Both the position numbers and the translations under genes were made by a program. Below, one piece after another: positions 6,811 to 13,046 of a DNA stretch of 13,046 bases; the stretch's first letter is position 1; each line of letters starts with the position of its first letter. The stretch is from DASXTB01 sp036505615 (lineage in GTDB: Bacteria; Acidobacteriota; UBA6911; JACQSX01). The notes under the pieces were generated by a model. That model ran no database searches, had not been told where the DNA came from, and saw only the letters and a list, made by a program, of their open reading frames with translations. Where the stretch lies: the NCBI GenBank assembly GCA_036505615.1, contig DASXTB010000162.1, forward strand, positions 1-13,046, given 5' to 3'.

Positions 6811-6879
6811 CTACGTTCACGTTCACGATCACGCCCACGATCACGAAAACGGTGGTCGTCGGCGTGGACGTGAACGTAG
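6811..6879. repeat. 17-bp inverted repeat with internal CACGATCACG units
   Basis: CTACGTTCACGTTCACG (6811-6827) pairs with 6863-6879, with one mismatch. The loop holds the short direct repeat CACGATCACG (6825-6834 and 6836-6845). It lies 22 bases past the stop of the anti-sigma gene. It could act as a transcription end or mRNA-stabilising hairpin, but it lacks a T-run on the minus strand. Confidence 0.75.
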
Positions 6880-6900
6880 ATGGTCTTCAAAATCTTCCCT

Positions 6901-8169
6901 TCAACGCAGATCACGGCTCGAAATGGACGGGCACCAATATTTTTCAATATATTGCACGACCAACTCGGTCCCCTGCTCATGGCTGACGTATGGTGGAGAC
7001 TGCGGATTGTACATCGTGTCAGTTAAATCCCGCGCCAGAACACACTGAAGACCCCAGCGCGTCATCTGTTTAATGGCAAAGGATCGGTTGAGGACGCACA
7101 TATTCGTGTGCACGCCCATATAGATGATGGTGTCGATCCCGTGCTCCTTGAGGAAGTGGTAGATCTCCTTGCCATTATCCGAAATGGCGTCGCCCTGCGC
7201 AAAGTTGATGTGGCTGTTCTCCCGCGTCCACGCCCGGTACCATGGCTTCTGTCCTGTGTCACAACCGCCGTCGGAATCATTGATAGGGAGTTTCGGATCG
7301 GGAATTTCCAAAGCTTTTGGCAAGGGAATCTCCGCTGTCAGAATCAACCGCCGTCGCTGCGGCCAGTCCGAATAGAAAGTCATCGTATCGGAAGGGCTGT
7401 GAATGATCTGAACGCCTGTGGATCGCGCTCCGTCGATCACAGGAGCCATTCTGGCAGCGAGTTCATCGCAGCGGCGAGACGCCCCTTCACACCAGTGTTT
7501 GTCCCACATGTCACAAATGATGATTGCCGTCTTACTGGTGGGCACGGTCCGTTCGATAACTGCTTCGTCCCAGATCCCGCTTCCCTTGAAGGTTTCAACA
7601 CGGGTGCGAAGGTGAAGCGTCAGTGACCCATTTGAGCCAGAGCTCTCTTTCAAGGCTTTATTGGCAGCGGTGCTGGATTGGGCCGGATTCGCGGGCGTTT
7701 CATTCAGCAGCGCGGCCAATCGCTGATTTTGCCGGCGTAATGAGATCCCCCAAGCACCGAGAGTGAGTACGAAGATCAGCAGTAATGCCGCGACTAGATA
7801 GGAAAGGCGATTCGCGGCCAACAGCCGCTGGGGTGTTCGCCGCCACACCGGTCGCAACAAATCGATTTCTTCCTTTTCTACTGACCCATTCAATTCTGCG
7901 GATCCATCGAAGAAACTCGGGTCGCCGGCTGTCGCTGCGACTTGTTCTGGCCAAGGCTGAAGCCAACGGATCAGTCGGAATTCTTCCACGCACTCCGAGC
8001 AAGCCGCCAGGTGATCAGCGACCCGGTCGCGTTCCGGCCGGTTGAGCGCGCCCATAGCTGCCCGCGCAAGTTCGTCTTCGCCCAGGCAATTGGCCCGCGA
8101 CTCAATCGATCCTGGACTGGGTCGCGGGTAATAGCGGAACAATTCTTCTTTAGTCAATTTCACACTCAA
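6901..8169 (-). CDS. Zinc-finger anti-sigma factor fused to an isochorismatase-fold hydrolase
   Basis: This protein of about 420 residues has three parts. Residues 25-70 resemble a zinc-finger anti-sigma (zf-HC2/ZAS) domain: CLGEDELARAAMGALN, then H53-x3-C57-x2-C60. One membrane segment spans about 122-143. After a linker, residues about 183-415 form an isochorismatase-type cysteine hydrolase: D220 in IICDMWD, C358 in GVHTNMCVLNRSF as nucleophile, and the late motif RDLTDTMYN. The usual third residue, a lysine, is not obvious; R312 or R316 sits where it would be expected. The predicted layout puts the zinc finger in the cytoplasm, holding the sigma factor, and the hydrolase in the periplasm, so it may sense or process a small molecule. 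The gene overlaps the sigma gene by 20 bases. The start is TTG 8169 or, better spaced from GAGGGG, GTG 8163. The function of the enzyme domain is inferred. Confidence 0.85.
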   Translation of the reverse strand: MSVKLTKEELFRYYPRPSPGSIESRANCLGEDELARAAMGALNRPERDRVADHLAACSECVEEFRLIRWLQPWPEQVAATAGDPSFFDGSAELNGSVEKEEIDLLRPVWRRTPQRLLAANRLSYLVAALLLIFVLTLGAWGISLRRQNQRLAALLNETPANPAQSSTAANKALKESSGSNGSLTLHLRTRVETFKGSGIWDEAVIERTVPTSKTAIIICDMWDKHWCEGASRRCDELAARMAPVIDGARSTGVQIIHSPSDTMTFYSDWPQRRRLILTAEIPLPKALEIPDPKLPINDSDGGCDTGQKPWYRAWTRENSHINFAQGDAISDNGKEIYHFLKEHGIDTIIYMGVHTNMCVLNRSFAIKQMTRWGLQCVLARDLTDTMYNPQSPPYVSHEQGTELVVQYIEKYWCPSISSRDLR

Positions 8170-8722
8170 TCCCCTCGGCTCGAAGCTGGTAGCACAAATC
8201 CCTCAACCCGCGATAGGTCAAGTCCCGCGCCTTCGCCTCATTCCAACCCATAACGTCACCGATTTCCTGGCTGGTCATCCCTTTGAAATATAAGCTTACG
8301 GCGCGACGGCGATTATCCGGTAACCGCTCGAGCGCCTGCTGGACCTTTGCACCGATTTGCCGGCGCTCGTCCAGATGCTCTGGTGAATCCTCAGTACCGG
8401 GGACTGGCAGAGCCGGCTCTTCTTTCTCTTTCGCCGTCCGCAACTGTTCTTCGCGCCTGGCCTTGACATGGCGTATTGCTTCAACGGTCGCCGTCGCAGC
8501 GTTCTTATAAATGTAAGACGAAAGATCGGGAATTTTCCCCTCACTGAGCAGCGCTCGCCGCAAACGCAGGCGGGCTTCCTGCTCGATTTCGCCGGCTTGG
8601 ATGCCCAGATCGTCTGGGCTGAGACGGGCAATGACTGCGCGTAAGAATTTAGAATATTCATCCACGATGGCGTTAAACCGCGCTTCAGCTTCGGCGCTAG
8701 CGGGTGAAACTACGCGAATCAT
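8150..8722 (-). CDS. ECF-type RNA polymerase sigma factor
   Basis: This 190-residue protein redirects RNA polymerase to a specific promoter set. Sigma region 2 lies at about 14-90 (FNAIVDEYSKFLRAVI, then IEQEARLRL and YIYKNAATATVEAIRHVKAR), and region 4 at about 125-180 (ALERLPDNRRRAVSLYFKGMTSQEIGDVMGW), including the helix-turn-helix that reads the -35 box. A charged linker with no region 3 separates them, as usual for ECF factors. ATG 8722 is preferred because GGAG sits five bases upstream; a TTG at 8758 is in frame but falls in a repeat. The last 20 bases overlap the anti-sigma gene, so the pair is translationally coupled. No autoregulated ECF promoter could be recognised upstream. Confidence 0.9.
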   Translation of the reverse strand: MIRVVSPASAEAEARFNAIVDEYSKFLRAVIARLSPDDLGIQAGEIEQEARLRLRRALLSEGKIPDLSSYIYKNAATATVEAIRHVKARREEQLRTAKEKEEPALPVPGTEDSPEHLDERRQIGAKVQQALERLPDNRRRAVSLYFKGMTSQEIGDVMGWNEAKARDLTYRGLRDLCYQLRAEGIECEID

Positions 8723-8989
8723 CAAGGCTCCGAAGGAGTAAGAGGTCGCAGGTCGCAAGTCGAATGTCGAAGATAAAGAGCGCTATAGAGTCGCATTTTT
8801 TGTGACTTGCGACCTTCGACCTGCGACTTTCACGAAATAGTCTGGAGCCTATATAGTCGAACATGCTCCGGATTACTTCGTGAAATTCGCGAAATTCGTG
8901 GCAAGAATCTTACACGCTTTCTCGCGCAAGCCAAAGGCTCTTGTGGACTCTCTAATCTAAGGCTTACCTGGAGTCACTTTGGGTGGCGG
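8723..8989. other. Spacer between the NodT gene and the sigma factor gene
   Basis: It holds the inverted repeats at 8745-8827 and a run CGTGAAATTCGCGAAATTCGT near 8880-8900, which is a short tandem of TTCGCGAAAT type. No gene was recognised. The sigma factor promoter should lie here. Confidence 0.55.
8745..8827. repeat. Paired inverted repeats in the sigma factor leader
   Basis: GGTCGCAAGTC (8751-8761) pairs perfectly with 8804-8814, and GTCGCAGGTCG (8745-8755) pairs perfectly with 8817-8827. The pairings overlap, so two alternative stems are possible in the RNA. The sequence consists of degenerate GTCGCAGGTCGAA units, like other low-complexity spacers in this window. It begins 23 bases ahead of the sigma factor start. 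Confidence 0.75.
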
Positions 8990-10696
8990 CTATTTGGTGG
9001 TGGTCAGGTCTTTGGGTGAGGGGAGCTCGGAAGTGCTCCAGCCTCCCCCTAGTGCCTTAATTAGAAGCACGCTTGCCGCCATCCTCCTCGTCAAGAGGTC
9101 TACGGCCGTTCTTTGATTCGCCAGCGCCACGCTTTGGGCTGTGATCACTTCCAAGTAGGTCGTGATGCCACCTCGATAGCGGTTAGTGGCCAGCGACAGG
9201 GAGTGCTCGGCTGCGGCGACGGCCTCATCGTGTTGCTTGGCTTCCTCATCGAGAATTCGAAGCGCCGCCAGGTTGTCTTCGATCTCCTGAAAGGCAGTCA
9301 GCACGTCCTGACGATAGATGGCGAGGGTAGTATCGTACGCCGCTTGTGCCTCCCTGGTGATCGCTCTGCGCCGCCCGCCGTCGAACGCTGTTTCCACAAG
9401 AGAAGACCCGAGAGACCAAAACCGGCTGGGCCAGGAGAGCCAGTTTGAGAGCCTGGAGCTTTCCAGCCCCGCTGCGCCAGTCAGCGCCACGGTTGGATAG
9501 AACGCTGTCTTTGCCACCCCGATCTGTTCGTTTGCGGAAGCCATGTGTCTTTCCGCGGCTGCAATATCGGGGCGCCGTTCTAAAATCTCTGAGGGAAGGC
9601 TTACCGGGATCGCTGGAGCCTTGGCAGCCATTGAGCCGGGAGCAATCGTCAACTCGCTGGGCGGCTTGCCGATCAGAATAGCGATTGCATGTTCGAACTG
9701 CGCCCTCTGAACAGCCAGATCGGTCGCTTGTGCACGCGTCGTTGCTAGTTGCGTCTCCGCCTGAGTCACATCGACACGCGCGACGATTCCCTGGTTGTAG
9801 CGGTTAGTCGTGAGGTCGAGCGCCTTCTGGTAAGCGGCGACAGTCGAATCGAGCAATTGTTTCTCCGCGTCAAGGCCCTGCAGATGGAAAAAATCCAGGG
9901 CAAGCTCCGAATGCATGCTCAGTCGAACTGCTTCGAGGTCTGCCGCTGTTGCCTGAGCATTGTCTAGGTTTGCTTCGATAGTGTGGCGAATCCGCCCCCA
10001 AACGTCGGCCTCATACGACAGATCAATGGGCAAATTGTAATCGGTCGTGGTCGCCAGGACGACCCCTTGCCGGACCGCGCGATTGGACGATGGATGTGAG
10101 CGGTTGACCGAAGCGCCTCCCGTGATGGTAGGGAACAAGCCCGCGCGCGCCACGCGGATCGCCGCCCGGGCGCCGCGGAACTGCGCTTCGGCCACAGCTA
10201 CGTTCTGATTGGAGACATTGACCTGCTCTTCCAGAGCGTTCAATTGTTGATCGCCGAAGATCTCCCACCACTTCCCGCGCAGCGCGGCATCTTGCGGCTG
10301 CGCCGTTTTCCATCCGGCCGGAGGCTGCTCTTTGTAAGTAACCGGGACCTGCACCGACGGCTTTCGATACTTAGGGCCGACAGAACAATCCGTGGCTGCC
10401 ACTACCACGCATACAAGGAGGGCCAAGGTCTGTAAACAGTCGTTTGCCAAAATCCGAACCGCGCCCGTCAGAAGGTGTGAAAAAATCAATTTGATTGTAG
10501 GGGCGGCCCTGCGTGGCCGCCCGGACCTGTGCGCCCTTATTGGGAAAACGGGCGACCACACAGGGTCGCCCGTACAGATAAAATCAATTTTTTCACACCT
10601 TCTGACGGGGGCGTTTCTGATTTTTTCACATGTTCTGGCGGTCGCGGTTCGGATTTTAGGCCGCACCTCATTCCAAGAAACTCGCCCCAGCCTCAT
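8990..10696 (-). CDS. NodT/TolC-family outer-membrane efflux lipoprotein with repeat-derived N-terminal extension
   Basis: This is the outer-membrane channel of an RND efflux pump. From about residue 104 it follows the NodT pattern: CSVGPKYRKPSV, then RGKWWEIFGD, RAGLFPTITGGASVN, YEADVWGRI, SEILERRPDIAAAE, AKTAFYPTVALTGAAG and the closing VYRQ/AFQEIEDNLA-type repeat with LEVITAQ. The hydrophobic export segment lies at about 90-101 with a candidate lipid-attachment Cys at 104. The residue before it is Asp, not Gly, Ala or Ser as usual, so lipidation is uncertain. The ATG at 10696 overlaps the RND stop as ATGA, which supports this start. It places about 85 residues ahead of the export segment, of which about 15-83 come from a palindromic repeat. 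The 568-residue frame is about 85 longer than usual. An in-frame TTG at 10450 would give a normal-length 486-residue protein. Confidence 0.85.
   Translation of the reverse strand: MRLGRVSWNEVRPKIRTATARTCEKIRNAPVRRCEKIDFICTGDPVWSPVFPIRAHRSGRPRRAAPTIKLIFSHLLTGAVRILANDCLQTLALLVCVVVAATDCSVGPKYRKPSVQVPVTYKEQPPAGWKTAQPQDAALRGKWWEIFGDQQLNALEEQVNVSNQNVAVAEAQFRGARAAIRVARAGLFPTITGGASVNRSHPSSNRAVRQGVVLATTTDYNLPIDLSYEADVWGRIRHTIEANLDNAQATAADLEAVRLSMHSELALDFFHLQGLDAEKQLLDSTVAAYQKALDLTTNRYNQGIVARVDVTQAETQLATTRAQATDLAVQRAQFEHAIAILIGKPPSELTIAPGSMAAKAPAIPVSLPSEILERRPDIAAAERHMASANEQIGVAKTAFYPTVALTGAAGLESSRLSNWLSWPSRFWSLGSSLVETAFDGGRRRAITREAQAAYDTTLAIYRQDVLTAFQEIEDNLAALRILDEEAKQHDEAVAAAEHSLSLATNRYRGGITTYLEVITAQSVALANQRTAVDLLTRRMAASVLLIKALGGGWSTSELPSPKDLTTTK
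10449..10657. mobile_element. MITE-like palindromic element, copy B, inside the NodT reading frame
   Basis: Outer arms 10449-10488 and 10618-10657 form a 40-base inverted repeat with four mismatches by eye. A second, inner right arm (10587-10609) is a perfect 23-base match to the reverse complement of 10464-10486. Between them are stems GGGCGGCC-CTGCGT-GGCCGCCC (10501-10522) and GGGCGACC/GGTCGCCC (in 10549-10579, identical to 6627-6657 of copy A). It has no gene of its own, and its minus strand is open in the NodT frame. Exact borders and a target duplication could not be settled. Confidence 0.75.
10693..10696 (-). promoter_or_regulatory. ATGA stop-start overlap between RND and NodT genes
   Basis: The stop TGA of the RND permease shares its bases with the ATG of the NodT frame. 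Such overlaps usually mean that ribosomes finishing the first gene restart on the second, so this site argues for one operon and for the start at 10696. Confidence 0.75.
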
Positions 10697-13046
10697 GCCT
10701 GCGATCTCCCCGGCGCACGAACACGGCCCCGACGGAGGCGCTTACCCCAGAGCCGGAACCGATCGAGGTACAGATAAACGACCGGCGTTGTGTACAAAGT
10801 AAGAAGCTGGCTGAATATAAGGCCGCCGACGATCGCGATGCCGAGCGGGCGTCGCAGCTCTCCCCCGGTGCCCAAGCCGAGCGCCAGGGGAAGACCGCCC
10901 AACAGGGCCGCCATCGTCGTCATGGTGATCGGGCGGAAACGCAACAGGCATGCTTGAAAGATTGCATCAACAGGGCTTTTGCCTCCTTTGCGCTCCGCCT
11001 CCAGCGCGAAGTCGATCATCAGGATCGCGTTCTTTTTTACGATGCCGATCAGCAGGATGATTCCAATGAGCGAAATGATAGTCAGCTCGCTGCGGCAGAT
11101 CAGCAACGCGAGAAGAGCGCCGACGCCTGCCGAAGGGAGAGTGGAAAGAATCGTAATTGGGTGAATCAAACTCTCATACAGGACACCGAGCACGATATAA
11201 ACGGTCACCAGCGCCGCGGCGATCAAAATCGGTTCGTTGGCAAGAGACGCTTGAAAGGCCTGCGCCGTCCCTTGGAAGCTTCCCCGGATGCTGGGCGGCA
11301 GGCCGATTTGGCGCTCGGCTTCTTCGATCGCCGTAACGGCGTTACCCAGCGCTACCCCCGCCGCCAGATTGAATGAGATCGTGACCGATGGGAACTGTCC
11401 TTGGTGATTGACCGCGAGCGGAGCCATGGAGGGCGCAAAGTGCGTAAAGGCGCTGAGCGGCACTTGTGTCCCATTCCGCGTTCGCAGGTAGATATATCTG
11501 AGGCCGTCGGGATTTTGCCAGAATCGCGGCTCCACTTCCATCACCACGTGATACTGATTCAATTGCGTGTACATGGTGGAAACGGGGCGCTGGCCGAAAG
11601 CGTCATAGAGGGTGTCATCGATCATCTGGGACGTGATGCCCATGCGCGCGGCGGTATTGCGATCGATCACTAGCGACGCCTCCAGTCCCTGAGTTTGCTG
11701 GTCACTGTTCACGTCGGCCAGTTCCGGAAGCGCCCTCAGCTTGCGGTAGACAAGGGGAGCCCAGTCGTTGAGATCCTTCACGTTGTCGCCCTGTAACGTG
11801 TATTGGTACTGCGCGGCGCTCAAACGGCCGCCGATCCGCAGATCCTGGACTGATTGCAGGAACAAATTGGCGCCGGGAACCTGCGCTGCTTTGGCGCGCA
11901 GCCGGCCGATGACCTCATCTGCGCCGGCCTTTCGCTGTTTTAGCGGCTTGAGGGTCACAAACATCCGCCCGGTGTTCAGCGTGCCCCCTCCTCCTCCGGC
12001 CCAGGCCAAGTCGCTGTCGACTGCGGGATCCTTCATGACGATATCCACGAATTGCGTGACGCGGCGCTGCATCGCCTGAAAAGAAGTGTCCTGGTCGGCT
12101 TGAATCGCTCCGGTGAGCCGCCCAGTGTCCTGTTGCGGGAAGAACCCCTTGGGCACTTTCACGTACAGGTAAACAGTGGCGCCCATCGTCAGCAGCGTGA
12201 CCAAGATGGTGAGCGGTTGGTGCCGCAGCACCCATGCAAGCGACGCCTCATATCGCCCCAGAATCCACTGAAATCCCCGTTCGCTGGCTCGATAAAGGCG
12301 GCCATGCGCCTCTTCTCTCTTAGGGCGGAGGAGATTCGCGCACATCATCGGGGTCGCCGTCAGGGAAACCAGCAGTGAAACAGTGATGGCGACTGAGAGA
12401 ACAACCGCGAACTCACGGAACAGGCGACCCACGATGCCGCTCATCATCAGGATTGGAATGAACACAGCCACCAGAGAAATGCTGATCGAAAGGACAGTGA
12501 AGCCTATTTCCTTGGCACCCTGAAGCGCCGCTTGCAGCGGCCGCATACCTTGCTCCAGATGGCGAGTGATATTTTCGATAACGACGATCGCATCATCCAC
12601 TACAAATCCGGTAGCGATTGTTAGAGCCATCAGGGATAGGTTGTCTATGCTGTAGCCCGCCAGGTACATCGCGCCGAAAGTGCCGATGAGCGATACAGGC
12701 ACCACCACGGTCGGAATGACGGTGGAGCGCCAGTTTCGGAGGAAAACAAACACGACGAGAATGACCAGGGCGATCGATATACAAAGCGTGATTTCCACGT
12801 CTCGGATTGATTCGCGGATGGTCGTGGTGCGATCCTGCAACATCGCCAGGTGGATCGTGGGAGGAATCGACGCCCGCAATTGGGGCATCAAAGCGTTGAT
12901 GCGATCGACTGTGCCGATGATGTTAGCGCCCGGCTGGCGGAATACGATTAGCAGAACCGCCGGTCTTCCGTTCGCCAGCCCGCCGGTCCGGACGTCCTCG
13001 ACTGAGTCGCTGACGTTGGCCACATCGGACAGGCGCAGCGCTGCGC
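10693..13046 (-). CDS. RND-family multidrug efflux permease (5' end outside window)
   Basis: This inner-membrane proton-driven pump exports drugs or other compounds through a periplasmic adaptor and the NodT channel encoded next. About 784 codons are visible; about 260 N-terminal residues are missing beyond the right edge, judged from the usual 1,030-1,050. The visible part starts in the first periplasmic domain (LRLSDVANVSDSVEDVRTGG, then VLLIVFRQPGANII). The proton-relay pair Asp-Asp in FVVDDAIVVIENI is at 12592-12597, and Lys in GIVKKNAILMIDFA is at 11032-11037, so the relay is intact. SISLVAVFIPILMMSGIVGRLFREFA and the ending YTTPVVYLYLDR resemble the MdtB/MdtC (MuxB/MuxC) group rather than AcrB. 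No frameshift was seen. The codons run on past GTG 13023, so that codon is internal. The substrate cannot be inferred. Confidence 0.92.
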   Translation of the reverse strand, partial: AALRLSDVANVSDSVEDVRTGGLANGRPAVLLIVFRQPGANIIGTVDRINALMPQLRASIPPTIHLAMLQDRTTTIRESIRDVEITLCISIALVILVVFVFLRNWRSTVIPTVVVPVSLIGTFGAMYLAGYSIDNLSLMALTIATGFVVDDAIVVIENITRHLEQGMRPLQAALQGAKEIGFTVLSISISLVAVFIPILMMSGIVGRLFREFAVVLSVAITVSLLVSLTATPMMCANLLRPKREEAHGRLYRASERGFQWILGRYEASLAWVLRHQPLTILVTLLTMGATVYLYVKVPKGFFPQQDTGRLTGAIQADQDTSFQAMQRRVTQFVDIVMKDPAVDSDLAWAGGGGGTLNTGRMFVTLKPLKQRKAGADEVIGRLRAKAAQVPGANLFLQSVQDLRIGGRLSAAQYQYTLQGDNVKDLNDWAPLVYRKLRALPELADVNSDQQTQGLEASLVIDRNTAARMGITSQMIDDTLYDAFGQRPVSTMYTQLNQYHVVMEVEPRFWQNPDGLRYIYLRTRNGTQVPLSAFTHFAPSMAPLAVNHQGQFPSVTISFNLAAGVALGNAVTAIEEAERQIGLPPSIRGSFQGTAQAFQASLANEPILIAAALVTVYIVLGVLYESLIHPITILSTLPSAGVGALLALLICRSELTIISLIGIILLIGIVKKNAILMIDFALEAERKGGKSPVDAIFQACLLRFRPITMTTMAALLGGLPLALGLGTGGELRRPLGIAIVGGLIFSQLLTLYTTPVVYLYLDRFRLWGKRLRRGRVRAPGRSQA

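Larger units (their letters stand above)
6460..6900. other. Repeat-rich spacer between the anti-sigma and SGNH hydrolase genes
   Basis: No gene was recognised in these 441 bases. They hold the palindromic element at about 6481-6690, an 8-bp inverted pair CTTTCACC/GGTGAAAG (6674-6681 and 6705-6712) around a short ACACGAAGGAC tandem run, and the 17-bp inverted repeat at 6811-6879. Open frames across it are repeat translations. The promoter of the SGNH hydrolase gene should be here. Confidence 0.6.

Noticed and set aside
8723..8758. Upstream TTG start for the sigma factor (12 extra residues)
   Set aside because: The TTG falls in a low-complexity repeat, while ATG 8722 has GGAG at good spacing.
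10954..11376. Plus-strand frame of 140 codons
   Set aside because: It is a shadow of the RND permease, whose minus-strand frame covers conserved membrane segments here.

Overview
The window looks like a chromosomal piece of an Acidobacteriota-type genome. This is inferred from the gene families (an ECF sigma factor paired with a zinc-finger anti-sigma factor, a secreted SGNH hydrolase, Phd/VapC modules, a large RND pump) and from many short palindromic and low-complexity repeats between genes. It cannot be proved without a search. Six of the eight genes are read from the minus strand; only the toxin-antitoxin pair is on the plus strand. No RNA gene, transposase gene, integrase or CRISPR array was seen.

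Layout, left to right. 1-2870 (minus, runs off the left edge): a P1B-type metal ATPase fused in one open frame to an HflK-type SPFH/band-7 domain. 2871-3132: spacer ending in a degenerate AGCTGAT-type repeat. 3130-3846 (minus): a small NiCoT-like nickel/cobalt transporter with a very histidine-rich loop. 3847-4263: non-coding, with a 21-bp tandem duplication and the control region of the next genes. 4264-4846 (plus): overlapping Phd/YefM antitoxin and PIN/VapC toxin genes behind a perfect 8-bp palindrome. 4847-5196: two copies of a 115-bp palindromic repeat. 5197-6459 (minus): a secreted SGNH/GDSL hydrolase. 6460-6900: a palindromic mobile-type repeat and a 17-bp inverted repeat. 6901-8722 (minus): an ECF sigma factor overlapping a gene that joins a zinc-finger anti-sigma domain, one membrane segment and an isochorismatase-fold hydrolase. 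8723-8989: inverted repeats. 8990-13046 (minus, runs off the right edge): an RND efflux permease followed, with a 4-base ATGA overlap, by a NodT/TolC-type outer-membrane channel.

How they may work together. The ATPase-HflK fusion and the NiCoT transporter are adjacent on one strand and probably both deal with divalent metals. The sigma and anti-sigma genes form a coupled regulatory pair whose sensor carries an enzyme-like domain that should face the periplasm. The RND permease and NodT channel are two parts of a tripartite efflux pump; the periplasmic adaptor is not in the window and may lie upstream of the right edge.

The most unusual features are the ATPase-SPFH fusion, the sigma/anti-sigma-isochorismatase module, and repeat DNA that has become coding sequence. 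Repeat DNA supplies about 40 residues inside the nucleotide-binding domain of the ATPase and about 70 residues ahead of the signal sequence of the NodT protein.
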